Below, one piece after another: positions 14,043 through 26,199 of a stretch of DNA of 64,000 bases. This DNA is from Vanilla planifolia (Eukaryota > Streptophyta > Magnoliopsida > Asparagales > Orchidaceae): the NCBI GenBank assembly GCA_023846275.1, contig CM043874.1, positions 28,865,630-28,929,629 of the forward strand, given 5' to 3'. The notes beneath the pieces were generated by a model. That model was not told where the DNA came from, searched no databases, and was given only the letters and a program-made list of their open reading frames with translations. Position 1 is the first letter of the stretch, and each line of letters starts with the position of its first letter. The translations under genes were made by a program, and so were the position numbers.

Positions 14043-16856
14043 TGTTATATTAAGGCTCCAACTAATCCATCCTTAATAAAAAATATAAATTAAAAATTAA
14101 ACATACCTCGGTTGAAACTTGATGATGATACACAATTTCTAATCTAACCATCTAGCTATGTAAATAAAATAAAATATTAGAATAAATAAAAGTTTTTTTA
14201 CTACAGAATTATTTATAATCATTCATATCATAATAAGTATAAAATTGAGTCCACATAGAACAAAAAGATATATAATATAAAAAAACTCACTAAAAAAACA
14301 CTACACACCCTCACATATCAAGTTATAATCCTACTCTATAAAATCAAAATGCTTAACTCCAAGTATAATAGATGCATTATCTATAATGTAAATACTAGTG
14401 AGGCACTGTGAGCTCAATGCATAGATAGGTTAATGTAATAAAATATAAAAAGAGTATAAAATGTACAAATAATATATAAATTATCACATGATAATGTATG
14501 TAGCATAACTTTATACTAAAAAAGAAAACATATGTGATAAAATAATCCATGCATGTAAAAAAAACAATTGAGCTACAAATCAAAATATTATTTTTCACTT
14601 TATTTATTAATTATCAATATTTCTTGCATTTATCAAATCCAATTCCCCTCTAATCATTATCCTCTATATACAAAGTAACCAATCTATATATTGGTGACTA
14701 CTTATTGGCATTCATCCAAATGGTATGACCTCTAGACTTGTACTTGTAATCATTAGATAGGTAAGGTCATAAGACCTATACACTGTGGTTCATAACGGAT
14801 CTAATTTTGTATATATATATATATATATATATATGACTGTATATAAATTGAAGTCATGACTATCAGATGGTAAAGCCTCAAGACCTATACCAAATCATAC
14901 CAAATGAGGATAATGTCTCAAGAAATATATTTGTTTTAATTTTTATTTCAAATTTTCAAGTATATTTATATTTTCATTTATGTTAAATGTACTCCAAAAA
15001 GATAAATAAATATCTATCATAATATATAATCTATCAAATTTTCATTTTAATAATCATGTCATGTATTAAAATGCATAATAGAAATTAAAGAAGAAAACAC
15101 TCCAATTTATAATAGATTAATAACTAATTTAATAATGTGTTATACCATAATTACAAATTTTCCTACATGTATCCAATATAGATATGCCTTGACCACTTTC
15201 TTTCTCCTAAAGGTTTCCAACAATGCCATGAATGCATAATTATCACCACATAATTCCACATGCAATGTGATTATTAGCTATTCTAGATCAATTTAAATCC
15301 TAATAATCTACTTTTATTAGTTAAATTACTTTCATATGTCATACTTGTATAAATTGCTGATCATATAGCATGACCAGCAAAGTTTTTCATCATTTATACC
15401 ATTCTGAAACTAATCGTACAATATAATCACCTAAATCATTCAATATAATCTTTGTTTTATACCCTTAATCAATTGATATTATTCAATAAATGATCTATTA
15501 TTTTCCATTTATTACAAAGTACAATTGCCATTATTCCCTTAACCTATAATTTAACTAACCAAACTATATCACATTGGTATGATACACCCCATCATCTAAC
15601 ACAATCACTACTTCCCTTGCCTTTCTTAACTTGCTTAACACTTCATACTATATGAGTTATATAATCATATTGTATGATCCAACTAATAAACTTCAACTAA
15701 CATAACCACTATCATATTATACGATCAACCCAATCATACATGTATGATCCCTTCATAAACTCTCACACAATTTCATAGTTTACACATTCAATCATTTATG
15801 CTAAGCACACTCAAATAGATCATACTAGCTCAATGAACCCAATAACTTTATGTGATGCAACCAACTACTCAATTCCATTATGTTTACATAAACTATACTA
15901 ATATGAATGAGGTAATCATTTAATACAATCAATTCCTCAATTCTTGTGTGACACTTTTACATATTGGACTAATATTTTTACTTCAGATAGATTACATAAA
16001 TCATACAAGTACTACTTAAAAAATCATCTTTGTATAATAACGATTTGACAATATTTTCTTAATCTTCAACCTCTTGGTTTTGATTCAAATAAATTCCTAG
16101 ACATTATAAATCACTTCAAATCACTCCAATACAAATTTTAGCTTACTACACCCTAATCATTGCTTATTTGCATAAAATCATATTTGAATTCAAGAAAAAA
16201 TTCAACTTAAAAGCTTACCTTAAGCTACTTCTTAGCTTCTTTTGCTTTTCTCTTATTGTAACCACACTTCACTTCCACTTCTTTCCAAACTATCCTTTAA
16301 GATGCAACAACACTTTTCAACTGTCTTTTAACTGATTCCTCTTCCCCTCTCTTGTAGTTTTCTTATCTACCAAAGCTCTTCTCTCAGTTGCATTTATTCC
16401 CTCTCCACCTCTCTTTCTTTCCTTTTTTTATATTTCTCCTAACTTTCTTATCGCCAAGGTCATACAAATCAAAAAAAATATAATTCAACCCATCGATAGA
16501 GGAGATAAAGACTTGTTTTTAAAAATTTACAAATCTACCCTAGCTACAATTTATATTTATATCATTTTCATTACGAATTCAAAAATAATTATCTAAACAT
16601 CCAAAATTACAAACTCAAGTTGTTAGATTTCTCTTGAAAAACTCTTTTAAATATTATACTCAAATAAATATTTTGAATACAACTTAAAACAATAGTGAGC
16701 TACCCAAGATATAAATTATTTAATAATTTTAAATTATAAATGCTTAATTCCAATAAATTAACTTTTTATGATATAATACACAAAAATACAATTGTGTTAT
16801 CATAAATCTATGAGTTACAACATATTAAACATATCAAACTTATAAGTTGTTACTGT
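14043..16856 (-). mobile_element. LTR (3' copy) of a minus-strand Ty3/gypsy element
   Basis: This ~2.8-kb block recurs in the same orientation at 20,288-22,577 plus 24,596-25,077, with long ordered runs of shared words: ATAAAATAAAATATTAGAATAAATAAAA at 14,166 and 20,430, CTTAACTCCAAGT at 14,352 and 20,613, and CAACCTCTT near 16,068 and 22,319. The pol motifs between the copies read on the minus strand, so this left copy is the element's 3' LTR. It contains a short (TA) run at 14,810-14,834 and many CATAC...GTATG words. Confidence 0.75.
14810..14834. repeat. Short (TA) microsatellite
   Basis: About 12 TA dinucleotides inside the gypsy LTR. The other LTR has a much longer TA run (21,204-21,281) at the matching region, so the tract has changed length since insertion. 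Confidence 0.95.
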
Positions 16857-16872
16857 GATCCCTCTTTTGAAA
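16857..16872 (-). other. Polypurine tract of the minus-strand gypsy element
   Basis: Read on the minus strand this is CAAAAGAGGGATCACAG, a purine-rich tract directly beside the LTR edge. It is the expected place and composition for second-strand priming and supports the minus orientation. Confidence 0.5.
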
Positions 16873-17366
16873 AAGTTTATCTAAAAATTTATAACAATTC
16901 TTAATAGTAATTAATTTTATTAATGTCTTTCAATTGATCCTTTCCTAATATTATTACCATTAGAATAATTTTATTCCTTAGTATTATTTATTTTCTATCA
17001 AATATTAATATTAATAACCCTGGATAAATTAAATATATCTTAATTTCAACATCTAAACTAGTGTAGTTGACCATAAGAGAGATCTAGAATATATTTTCTC
17101 AATGATAATGCATAGAATACATTATGAATTCTTAATAATCAAGGAGATAGAGTAATTTAATATGCCACTTATCTAACTCTTTTTAAAACTTGTAAAGGAA
17201 AAATAAATTGAGGCTACAACTTTCTTGCCTTTCCAAATCTTATAATGGCTTAGTCAAACTAACTTTGATAAAAAAAACATGTTCTCCTTCTTAAAATTAT
17301 ACCAATTGTTGTCCTACATCAACATAATTTTTCTACATGCCATGAGTTATTTTCAGTCTTTCTCAA
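16873..17366 (-). mobile_element. Gypsy 3' internal region, no motif readable
   Basis: This lies between the integrase remnant and the polypurine tract on the minus strand. It is stop-rich and I recognise no domain such as a chromodomain. Confidence 0.4.
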
Positions 17367-17910
17367 ACAATTATTATCCTCTCTAGGACTTGTTTTTTAA
17401 ACTGAGAACCCAATAAAACTCTTTTCCTTCACTCCAATACAAAAGTGAATAGAACTTTCTTTCATATAAAACTTCATGTGGTGCCATTTTGATACTAGAA
17501 GAACAACTATCATTGTTAGTAAATTCTATTAATAACACAAGACATTTTCAATCTCCATAAAAATCTAGGATACGAATTCTTAATAAATCTTTCAAAGCTT
17601 TAATAGTTCTCTCTATTTATCCATCTATTTAAAGATGAAAGGTTATGTTAAACTTAAGATTTGTATCAAATGTTTGATGCACACTTTTCTAAAAACGAGA
17701 AGTAAACTTAGGATTTCTATAATAAATAATAGCTTTTGGCATACCAATAGTTTTATAATTTGATTCCTATAGGTTTGAGCTGATCTTTTAATTAAGTAGT
17801 CCTAATGGTAAGAAAATGAGAAGACTATTCACGATTATCTATTAAATCATGGACTATCAATGATCTAGGCAACCTCATTATGAAATCCATAGCCATATTT
17901 TCCTATTTCT
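17367..17910 (-). pseudogene. Ty3/gypsy integrase core remnant
   Basis: The minus strand reads MDFIMRLPRS at 17,890-17,861, the usual start of the plant gypsy integrase core (xxMDFVxGLPRS). Downstream come KSVHQTFDTNLKFNITFHL, with a stop just after it, then IERTIKALKDLL and later IKMAPHEVLYERK. These follow the family order [KS]LHQ..GT.L.FSTAFHPQTDGQ, SERTIQ.LEDML and MAPYEALYGRK. Stops and frameshifts are frequent, so it is dead. The order along the minus strand shows the element's direction. Confidence 0.75.
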
Positions 17911-18640
17911 ATGCCAAATAAGTAAAGGTTAAAACAATTCTCCAGGTTTTTGTTGTTTCCTTTGAACTTGTTGATAAACTTAAACATTTCTTAACTAAGT
18001 TTGAAATATCTCTCTTCAATGTTGGCCATAATATATTTGTCTTAAGTCTTAGTACACTTTACTTGACTAAGAATGAATTGAATATCTAGAATTATGTGCT
18101 AACTTTAGTAATAGTTATTTGAGTTGCTAATGCTCAAGAATACATAATTTCCTTAAAATCTGATTATTCCATTCTAGTCTAATTTAAAGTCAAACTCTCA
18201 CTCTTCATTTACTTTCCAGGATAGCTATTGCAACTCTAGATCCTTAGGTTGATCTTCTTTTTATCGATTTTAACAAATTTAGAATTATTGATAAATATTC
18301 TAATATTGTAATATTACCTTGGTAGTTGTCTCTAACCACAACTTTTCCATTTCAAAAATTAATTATTTTCCCTCTTTTATAGATAATATGCTATTAACAC
18401 TTTCCTTCCTATTAAGAGCATCTGCTACTACATTCGCCTTTCTAGGATGATAAATGATTTCTAAATCACATTCTTAGTTAAATTCTAACCATCATCTTTT
18501 CCTCAAGTTTTAGTCTAATTAAAAACATATTTTAAACTATAATAATTTGTGAAATTTTCACATATAATTCCATATAAATTATGTCTCTAAATTTTCAAAC
18601 AATACTATTGTTGCATCCTTAGCTCATGAATATGATAACT
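17911..18640 (-). pseudogene. Gypsy pol, RNase H to integrase linker, degraded
   Basis: This stretch should hold the RNase H end and the integrase zinc finger. I cannot read a clean HHCC pattern; stops are dense. It is assigned by position between recognised RT/RNase H and integrase segments. Confidence 0.45.
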
Positions 18641-19640
18641 CTTTTTGTGAGGCTTTTGTTTCTAGATGTGTATGTAATCACTCCTTAATTATTTTAAGAA
18701 GACCTTGTAATGATACAACAATGTACACATAATACTTGTCTAAACCTTCTAGCAATGCTAAAATAAAGCATGAATTAAATTTATCTTTCAATACTTGAAA
18801 CAATTTTTACAATTTGAGTCCCATTCAATGGTAAGGCTATTTAAGAAAAACCTTTAATAAATTTCTTATAATGTCCTATGAAACATAAAATGCTGATTTT
18901 TGATAATGATGTGAATCTTGTCTAATCAACATTGTAGAAATCTTTTGAGGAACTAATAAAATCCCTTAAGCATTAATAACATACCCAAAAAACACAATCC
19001 TTGAAAACCAAAATTCCAATTTAGAAAATTTTGCATATAGTTGAGTCTCCATCAAAATTTGTAACAAAATACATAGATACATAATATATTCCTTTATGAA
19101 TTTTGAGTAAATCAAGATGTCATCTATAAATCATTACAAAATAGATGTTAAATATTTAATCTGCAATTTTTTATGCACTAAGAAATCTGATTTCTTTAAC
19201 TTTTAGACAATCTCTAGCAATATATCTTAACTCTTCACAAAAAATATTTTATTGGCCTATATTTATCTGGTCTACACTCCCTCATTGTCATTTGTCATAT
19301 TTGTTGCAATGATTAGTATGAATCAATGCAAAATTTGTTCTATTACTACTAGTTTGATCTAATGACTAGAATCTATTAAATCTTGATTTACTAGAAAAAC
19401 TACCACAAAAAGTACTAAACCATCTTTTTTTTTAAACCTGGGCTTAAATTTTAGAAATTCATTTTTTCCTCATTAAATTTACACATCATTTTGCTTCATT
19501 TCTATAACTATGGCATATTCCATCAACTCCATGTTATTGATAGTTCTTATTACCATTTAAGCTAAACAAATATCACCACAAAGACACTTATAAAAAACAT
19601 AAAATCATTGTTCTTTATGGGTAACCAATTTGAGTACATA
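18641..19640 (-). pseudogene. Ty3/gypsy reverse transcriptase and RNase H remnant
   Basis: On the minus strand the RT catalytic motif is preserved exactly as FIDDILIYS at 19,130-19,104, the plant gypsy form of the Y/F-x-D-D motif. Further downstream come HYKKFIKGFS, a stop, and IALPL near 18,870 (family: YYRRFIxGFSKIAxPL), then FILALLEGLDKYYVY near 18,760 (family: PxLxLPxGxxxFxVYxDAS). Frames shift between these pieces and stops intervene. Gag and most of the protease do not fit in the ~650 bp left before the 5' LTR, so they are deleted. Confidence 0.75.
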
Positions 19641-20276
19641 TTTTACTAAAAAATGAAAATGTGTGCTCATAAATATTATTGACTTATGTTCCTACATCAA
19701 ATTATTTAATTCTTCTCTCATTTTACCTGAATTGATAAATGAAATTTTCAAAATTCTTTGAAATTTCTTACCAAGATATTTCTTAGACTAATCTACACAC
19801 AAACCAAATCCTCTATCTTTAGCTCCACCAAAGGCTACCTCATTCTCTTAATATGTTAACTACTAAAGCAACCTTCTTGTCTCATACAAATGTCATATCA
19901 TTAAACTCTATATTTCAACTAGTTTTTTGCTATCATAAGATCCTTGTATAGCTTGAAAGAAGGCATATCTTCCTTTGAAATTAATTTACTACCTTCTCAA
20001 TGGTAGATCTTATAGAATAATTTCCAAAATCTTCAATAGCTAGTAATAATAAAATTAAGTTTTGTACCAACTTCTACTGTGCATTAACCCACTACTCTTT
20101 ACCCCTCCCTTTATTCATTTTGCCATACTCTACTCTTTCCATTTCCTTTACAAATTATAATCTTGAAATATCATAACATTTCCATGTATAATCGTAAATA
20201 ATTATCCTATGACCTATCTATATAAAATGTAAATGTATATGATGTGCCCTCACTTATATATCCCAGTTAATCCTAA
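19641..20276 (-). mobile_element. Gypsy internal region upstream of RT, gag missing
   Basis: The distance from the RT to the 5' LTR is too short for gag plus protease. No zinc knuckle or DSG-like protease motif is readable here. I infer an internal deletion. Confidence 0.45.
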
Positions 20277-20287
20277 TTTTAACACCA
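20274..20287 (-). other. Possible decayed primer-binding site
   Basis: On the minus strand the sequence next to the 5' LTR is TGGTGTTAAAATTAGG. Against the initiator-Met PBS TGGTATCAGAG it matches 7 of 11, and all four differences are transitions, three of them C-to-T or G-to-A. That fits methylation-driven decay, but the match is weak. Confidence 0.35.
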
Positions 20288-21031
20288 CCTTATCAGGGCC
20301 TTACCTAATCCAACCTTTATAAGAAACATAAATTAAAGATTGAACTAAATAAATAAATATGGATACTAAAATCCTAATTAAGGACCTAACAGTGAAACAA
20401 AAATACTAATCCAATCATCTAATCATATGAATAAAATAAAATATTAGAATAAATAAAAATTTTATAATTATAAAATTGTTTATAACCATCATACCATAAT
20501 AAATAAAAACTCAAGTCCATATAAAACCAAATGTACATAGGATACAAAAATCCACTCAAAATAATACATTATTTACTCTCACATATCTGGTATATGATCC
20601 TCTTTCATTGAATCAATGTCCTTAACTCCAAGTGTAATTAATACATTACTTGTGACATAAATACTAGTGATACTCTATCAGCTCAACAAATAAAGAATAT
20701 GAAATAAAAAATATAAAAAAGAGTATAACATGCAAAAAAATATATAAATAGTTTCATGATATAATAATCCATGCATGTAAGGAAAATCAATTGAAATATA
20801 AAACAAAATTTCTTTTATCTATTTTATTTCCTAATTCTCAATATATTTTGTGTTTATAAGGATCAATTCCTCTCCAATCATTATCCTTTAGATCCATAAT
20901 TAGCCAATCTATATAATCATGACCTTCTGTTAGCATCCATTTGTATGGCCTCCAAACTTATATCTATAATCGCTAGATAAGTATAGTCTCAAGACCAATA
21001 TCTTGTTGTCCATCATAAGATGTAGTGACAT

Positions 21032-21046
21032 ACACACACACACACA
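21032..21046. repeat. Short (CA) microsatellite
   Basis: Seven to eight CA dinucleotides within the gypsy LTR. Confidence 0.9.
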
Positions 21047-21201
21047 TTAAGGTCATGTTTCCAACTTATTATGGCCTTCGAATCGAAACCAAATCATACC
21101 AAATAGAGATAATGTCTCAAAAAATGTATGTTTCATTTCTATTTTTATTTCAAATTTATTAGTATATTTAAATTTCCATTTATCTTAAATATACTCTAAG
21201 T

Positions 21202-21203
<2 letters not shown>

Positions 21204-21281
<78 letters not shown>
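21204..21281. repeat. (AT)39 microsatellite
   Basis: A pure 78-bp AT run inside the 5' LTR copy of the minus-strand gypsy element. Confidence 0.97.
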
Positions 21282-21284
<3 letters not shown>

Positions 21285-22577
21285 ATGATATATAATCTAA
21301 TACTCAATATGATCAATCTAAATTCCATTTTAATATTTATGACATATATTAAAGTGCATAATAGAAAGTAATAAAAATATATTATAACATATAATAAATC
21401 ATTAATTAATTTAATAATATTTTTATACCATAATTATTAGTTTACCTACCAATATATAATACAAAAATGTCTTGATCACCTCTTTTTTACTTAAAATTTT
21501 TTATAATGTCATGCATGCATAATAATCATCCATCATCTCATGTGTGATCAGATTATTTACAACTAAAAATAATTTCAATCCTAATAATATATTTTTTATT
21601 AATTAAACTACTGTCATAAATTGTATTATATGAGTTACTAATCTTATAGTATGACTAGAAAACTTTCCCAATATTATGCCATTCTACTACTAATTATATA
21701 TCATCTCTTTCTTTGATTGACTCATACAATTCAATAAACAATCCTCTCTTCTCTATTGAACGTGTAATAGGATTACCTACAATATATTATATTGTTACCA
21801 ATCTGCATATAGCTTATAATTGATGTAACAAAATATAATATATTTTTATAATATACCCCCATCATCCAATTCAATAACCACTTCCTTCGCCTTTCTTAAA
21901 TGCTCAATACTTCTTATAGTATGACTCATACAATCAAACTATATGACCCAACCACTAAGCTTCTACTAGCTTAATAACCTTTGTATCATATAGTCACTAT
22001 AATTGTACATGTATGATCCCTTCACAAGATCCTATATAATTTGGTATTAGAAAAATCTGGCCTTTATGCTAAACACACTCAACCAAATCATAGAAGTACA
22101 ATCAACTTTTTGCCCTTATATGATCCAAACGACTGCCCAATTCAACCACTTTACACACATTGTACTTAATCATCTAGTATGATCAACTCACCAATACCTA
22201 TATGACACCTCAATGTATTGATTTGATTTCCTTAATTATTACAACTAATACTAATTATATGTATAATTTGAACCATCATTCTTGTATGATACTAAACTAA
22301 CAATATTTTCTTCATCTTCAACCTCTTATCTTGATTCAAGCCACTTACTAATCTCTCCAAATGCACTCCAAACTATTCTAATAAAAACACTAACTTAAAT
22401 CACAACCTAACTAACCATTATTTGCATAAAAGTAAATTCAATTCAATAATAAAATCTTAAGTGCTTAATTATTCTAACTACCTATTATTCTTAAACTTCC
22501 TTTACATTTCTCTTATTGCAACCACACCCCTTATCTCCTATTTTTTCCAAACTCTCCTCTAAGCTACATCAACACGT

Positions 22578-23840
22578 TGTTGAACCATTAGTTTTTGTTT
22601 AACTAAATCGATAAAAAAAGTAATTGTATTACTTTACTAATAGTTTAAGTAATTTAGATCATACATCTTACAATCAAATAGCTAAATCATATGGAGAGCT
22701 TGATCGCTTGACTCAAGAAGCTTAATTGTGGTGTTTTGATGTGAAACATAAATGCCACTGAGAGAAACACAAGCTTAGGTAAAATAAAAAATCGTTGCTA
22801 ATTCATCTTTATTGGAATTAGCATATAAAGCCTATAATAATCTACTTAAGGCTCTAAGATTCAGCAAGATTGAGTATTACAGTGTTAAAAGATTTTAAGC
22901 TCTTCATGCACTTATTAGGATCATTTAAGGCATGCATTTCATCTAAGTTTATTTACATATAAATAAGCCTTAAAATAGAGAAAAGTTAATAGACTGTATT
23001 AGTGAATATAGCTTAATCATTTAGGAATTGAAGATTGAATGAATTAATTAAATAATGTAAAAATTTTATTAATCATACTTGTATGATGTCCTCAACATAA
23101 AATACTATTAATTATTCTTGGGCCTGAACAAGGAATTAGACATGGATGATCCTAGGTTAAGTTGTTTAAATATACTATTTAGACATGTGTAACCTTATCA
23201 TAAAGTATGGCAATTATTTCCCAAAAATATAAGTTAATGTTAAACTTTTGTGCTTCGTATGATATAATATGCCCATTATATAGGTACAATCAACTCCATA
23301 ATAGATCATAGAAGATGATCAAAGTGGGTAATTATGTATAAATAAGATTGCATTATCATACGTGTTCAATCTACGTATTGTACTAATATAATAACATTTT
23401 TAGAGAGTAATAGCTAAGGACTTAGCGCTAAGATTAATCATATAAGTATGAGTTCCTTCTTTATAAGTGCAAACATTTACATATAATGAGAGTTTTGGAT
23501 GTGAATTGCTTTACACATGCATAATTATTGTCATCATATTATATGATCATATGAAAATCAAAGAGATTAAAATCTAGCTTTGAAGAGTTATGTTATTTGT
23601 TATGTATGATGTTATCATTGTATAAGTATAATTTTTGTTATTTAAAAAACTAGTATCACTTATTTGATGGGTTGAATGATGAGTATATAGTTGCATTATA
23701 TGATTATCTTAGAAACTGTAATAGCTAGTTTTATTAGTTTTTAGAAAATATTGATTTATCTTTTAAGAGTTGTTTAGAACTATTATAGCGCATTGTAATG
23801 CATAAACATACATACATATATGAATGAATGTATGTATGTG

Positions 23841-23922
<82 letters not shown>

Positions 23923-24595
23923 CCAAAAATTGCATAAAGGCTAATACAAAAGAGAAGAGAAGAGCAAAGCCACATGTTACAAGCATTATCATATTCATTA
24001 CACATTAAGATAAGTTGTATGTTATTACTTAGTTACTTCCATTGAGATAAATTATATATCTTTTTTATATTATTTTAACAATATTTAGTGTGTCTATTAC
24101 TTAATTATATTTAGGTTTATGACCTTTTATTTAAGATTTAAACTTAATTTCTTTTATCCCAATGTTAAGACTTTGTACTTGTTTTTGTATTGGCCTTTTG
24201 AGAGATTATTGCAAGGTATTCTAGACGCATGTATTTTAGGTCCTTTGGCCTATTATTTAACTCAACCCCTACTTGGCTACAATAAAAAGGGAGTGATTAT
24301 TTATTAGGTTCACTCTTACCTAGGTTTCACAAGAATATAGTCAATTTTAATGCAAGCCTAGGCATTTGTTTAGAGAAAGATATAGATCAGGATTTAGATT
24401 GAACCACTTAGAAATTTTATTATAAACTTTCTTTACTTGCACTCATAAAAAGTGTTTCTAATTGATAAACATGATTTTTTAAAACAAATTCTATAAAATC
24501 ATTAAGATTACAAAAATGTCCTATTATAAAATTTAGATTTGTTAAATTTGTGACTCACACAATTTACTTCCCCCTTCTTGTGTGGACATCACTCT
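22578..24595 (+). mobile_element. Copia-family LTR nested in the gypsy LTR
   Basis: It starts TGTTGAACCATTAG, comparable with the LTR start at 1740, and continues with GATCATACATCTTACA, GGAGAGCTTGATC and the CACAAGCTTAGG word (compare 6216-6350). It ends with CCCCCTTCTTGTGTGGACATCA, like 3851-3873. At ~2.0 kb it has full family length with no internal region, so it is probably a solo LTR. On both sides the gypsy LTR sequence is found (up to 22,577 and from 24,596). I could not find a clean target duplication; about 45 bp of host LTR seems lost. Confidence 0.65.
23842..23918. repeat. (TA)38 microsatellite
   Basis: A pure 77-bp TA run within the nested copia-family LTR, preceded by ATGTATGTATG. 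It generates Ile-Tyr open frames on both strands. Confidence 0.97.
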
Positions 24596-24774
24596 ACCAC
24601 ATTCTAATAATTCCAATTCTTTATGTTCCCTCTCTTTCTCTCTCCCTTTCCAATTTATATTTCTCTTAACTTTCTTATTACCACAACCACACAAACAAAA
24701 ATTCATTTCAACATCACTTAAGGAAGTAAAGGCTTGGTTTTAAAAATTGCAATCTAACCCCAATGTTTTTAACA

Positions 24775-24813
<39 letters not shown>

Positions 24814-25077
24814 TTTAAAATTTCATAGATGAATATCTAGGCCTACAAAAATTACGAACTTAATGTCATTCAATTTCTCTTAAAAAGTCAATTCAAAGTA
24901 TACATAGATAAAGTTTTAAAATTTGTTACCATAAAATACTTTCCAAGATCATAATAATTTATTTAATATATAAAAAATCAATTTCAAAAAATTAAATCCA
25001 TAGTTTATAATGCACATAAATACAATATGTTAGCATAAATCAAAGATTTACAATATGTTAAATAAAATAAAATTACA
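24596..25077 (-). mobile_element. Outer part of the minus-strand gypsy 5' LTR
   Basis: This matches 16,370-16,856: TTATTCCCTCTC, TTCTCCTAACTTTCTTAT and AAGACTTGTTTTTAAAAAT correspond to TATGTTCCCTCTC, TCTCTTAACTTTCTTAT and AAGGCTTGGTTTTAAAAAT. It proves that the copia-family LTR at 22,578-24,595 splits this LTR. A (TA) run lies at 24,779-24,807. Confidence 0.7.
24779..24807. repeat. Short (TA) microsatellite
   Basis: About 14 TA dinucleotides in the outer part of the gypsy 5' LTR; the matching place in the left LTR has only a few. Confidence 0.95.
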
Positions 25078-25084
25078 AACCATT

Positions 25085-25740
25085 ACATGTTGGGTCAAGA
25101 GTGGAAGAAAAACCATGCTTCAAGGCCTATGTGAAGAGTATAGCAAATGTCACAAAAAAGGCCAATCAAGTGCTTTGAATGCCATGAAGTTTGTCATATT
25201 ATAAGACTATTAGATAAAGGGTGGACGATCTGGGGGAGCTATTAATGGTATTATGTAAATACTAGGTAGATCTTATATAATAGGACTCAATTATGCTACA
25301 TTAGTGACTTATGGCAAAAGATGATGTTATATCGCTACATGTATAACATAGATGGCATATTTGCATATTTATGTTATCACTCAAAGAGAGACATTGTATC
25401 TCTTGATGTTATAATAAGAATATTATTATGGCAAAAGTTACCCATTATTATATCATTTGACTATTATGAATCACATCCTCTTGTGTCTACATATATAGTT
25501 TAAAATTTAGTAGTTGAACATAAAACTTGAGAGAGAGATCTTTATTAGTTACTTTACTTATAGGTGATAATATGATGATACATAAGTTCTTTTAACTAGA
25601 TGTGGAAATCAATAGGAGTAACTTCAAGTCTCATTTGATTATAAACAATTTTGAAAGAACTTGATGTTACTTTGGGTATGGACTTGTTGACATTCTAATG
25701 GTCATTACATTGTGAATTTTGATGATGATTAGATTATATT
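25085..25740 (+). pseudogene. Ty3/gypsy gag zinc knuckle and protease remnant
   Basis: A zinc-knuckle-like CFECHEVCH reads at 25,171-25,197. A 60-codon open frame (25,321-25,500) contains FDYYESHPLVS at 25,456-25,488, aligned with the gypsy protease signature FDSGASHSFIS; the catalytic D remains but the S-G that follow it are changed. Further on, ELDVTLGMDLLT near 25,660-25,695 matches the family's EFDVILGMDWLS. Orientation is opposite to the 14.04-25.08 kb element, so this belongs to the outer + strand element. No RT follows. It is inactive. Confidence 0.65.
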
Positions 25741-26199
25741 ACAAATATCTACTTTGAATATAGATAAGTTAATGTAGAAATATTGTATATGTTATGTTAT
25801 CCATAAGTGGCATCCACTTTGGTCTATGCCTTATAGGTAATAAGTGTCCTTTATAAGTCCATAGGTGCTGCATTAAGTTGCTTCCACATAGGTTCTAGTC
25901 AAACTCCCCATCTTGTTCTTGATCTCTATGGACATGTGTTATAATGTAGATAAAAATCTATTAAGCATACTTCGTGTTTTTGCTATAATGACTTAGCCTG
26001 TAAATGACGGTTGAAATTCATATTCAAACAAAAGCATTTATTAAGCTAACATTATTTCTTAGAATAAACTCTTGAAAATTGAATTTTGATGTAAGAAAGC
26101 CTTTACTTTAACAATGTAAAAAACATTCTTGTTGAATTAAAATCTCAGTTTGGACATGATTTGTTCTAAATTTTGTGTTTTAAGATTGGAATTGAGAAC
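25741..26199. other. Unassigned sequence before the right LTR-like repeat
   Basis: No pol motif and no open frame of note. The pol of the outer gypsy element is missing, so an internal deletion is likely here. Confidence 0.35.

Larger units (their letters stand above)
20288..22577 (-). mobile_element. LTR (5' copy) of the minus-strand gypsy element, inner part
   Basis: It aligns in order with 14,043-16,312. The alignment then breaks at a copia-family LTR (22,578-24,595) and resumes at 24,596. It holds the (CA) run at 21,032-21,046 and the (TA) run at 21,204-21,281. The matching region at 15,300-15,760 and 21,600-22,020 is rich in CATAC/GTATG words in both copies. Confidence 0.75.
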
